This document shows, one piece after another, positions 6,245-6,490 of a stretch of 6,490 nucleotides of DNA. The notes under the pieces were generated by a model, which was not told the origin of the DNA, searched no databases, and saw only the letters and a list, made by a program, of their open reading frames with translations. Position 1 is the first letter of the stretch; the number at the start of each line of letters is the position of its first letter. Location: assembly GCA_015661965.1 (NCBI GenBank), contig DQVA01000192.1:1-6490 (forward strand), in the 5' to 3' direction. Position numbers and translations under genes: made by a program. The stretch comes from Candidatus Bipolaricaulota bacterium. Lineage in GTDB: Bacteria > Bipolaricaulota > Bipolaricaulia > Bipolaricaulales > Bipolaricaulaceae.

Positions 6245-6490
6245 ACCAGCGCATGCGCATCCTCACGGGAAGTGCAAACCGCCCCTTGGCGGAACAGGTG
6301 TCCGAACGGCTGGGGGTGACCTTGTGTCCGGCGGATGCCAAGGACCTGGTCCCGGGCCGGTTCCCGGACGGGGAGGTCCGGATCCAGGTACAGCATACCG
6401 TCCGGGGAAAGGACGTGTTCGTGATCCAACCCACCTCCCCCCCGGTGAACGACCATCTCATGGAACTCCTCCTCATGATCGACGCCCTGA
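6241..6490 (+). CDS. prs: Ribose-phosphate pyrophosphokinase (PRPP synthetase), N-terminal part only
   Basis: It transfers the pyrophosphate of ATP to ribose-5-phosphate to make PRPP, needed for purine, pyrimidine, histidine, tryptophan and NAD synthesis and for purine salvage. Only the first 83 residues are in the window; the family is about 310-320 long. Visible marks are SANRPLAEQV (11-20), the ATP-contacting FPDGE (41-45), the VRGKDVFVIQ strand (54-63), TSPPVND (65-71) and LMELLLMIDAL (73-83), all diagnostic. The start is GTG 6241, overlapping the glmU stop as GTGA; ATG 6253 is the alternative and would remove four residues. The stretch between LGV (24-26) and RFPDGE (40-45) appears about five residues longer than in many Prs proteins. 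The glmU-prs order is common in bacteria, which supports both calls. Confidence 0.95.
   Translation, partial: MNQRMRILTGSANRPLAEQVSERLGVTLCPADAKDLVPGRFPDGEVRIQVQHTVRGKDVFVIQPTSPPVNDHLMELLLMIDAL

Noticed and set aside
1..6490. CRISPR arrays, insertion sequences, tRNA or rRNA genes, or an undescribed multi-gene system.
   Set aside because: No spaced direct repeats, transposase-like frame or tRNA cloverleaf was seen by eye. Nearly every base is covered by six known metabolic genes.

Overview
The window is GC-rich bacterial chromosome, densely packed with six recognisable metabolic and housekeeping genes. It contains no RNA gene, mobile element or CRISPR array that I can support. Bacterial origin follows from a peptidoglycan-precursor enzyme (GlmU), a bacterial-type TrpRS, Shine-Dalgarno sites and sigma-70-like promoters. 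Tdh resembles those of thermophiles such as Pyrococcus and Thermus. That, the base composition and the tight packing would fit a thermophilic or anaerobic lineage (for example Thermus-like or a deep-branching phylum such as Bipolaricaulota), but I cannot assign the taxon from this window.

Layout. Positions 1-885 (minus) hold a 3'-truncated kbl, 2-amino-3-ketobutyrate CoA ligase. A 113-bp divergent promoter region follows. On the plus strand, tdh (L-threonine 3-dehydrogenase, 999-2024) is followed after 19 bp by ade (adenine deaminase, GTG start at 2044, stop at 3792). trpS lies on the minus strand (3793-4767), and its stop codon abuts that of ade with no base between. A second compact divergent promoter region (4768-4873) drives trpS leftward and glmU (4874-6244) rightward. 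prs (PRPP synthetase) starts with a GTG that overlaps the glmU stop and runs off the end of the window.

How the genes work together. Tdh oxidises threonine to 2-amino-3-ketobutyrate, which Kbl cleaves with CoA to glycine and acetyl-CoA. The two enzymes are usually co-transcribed; here they are split across a shared promoter region. Ade converts adenine to hypoxanthine for purine salvage, and Prs makes the PRPP that salvage and biosynthesis use. GlmU makes UDP-GlcNAc for the cell wall. The glmU-prs order is common in bacteria.

I found no undescribed multi-gene system. The points most worth a second look are inside familiar enzymes. GlmU has a seemingly intact acetyltransferase site but several non-consensus positions in its uridylyltransferase site. 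Tdh lacks the usual acidic residue at the end of the second Rossmann strand. Regulatory points are the two compressed divergent promoters, a very short predicted glmU leader and the zero-gap ade/trpS convergence. Family comparisons are from memory and were not aligned by software.
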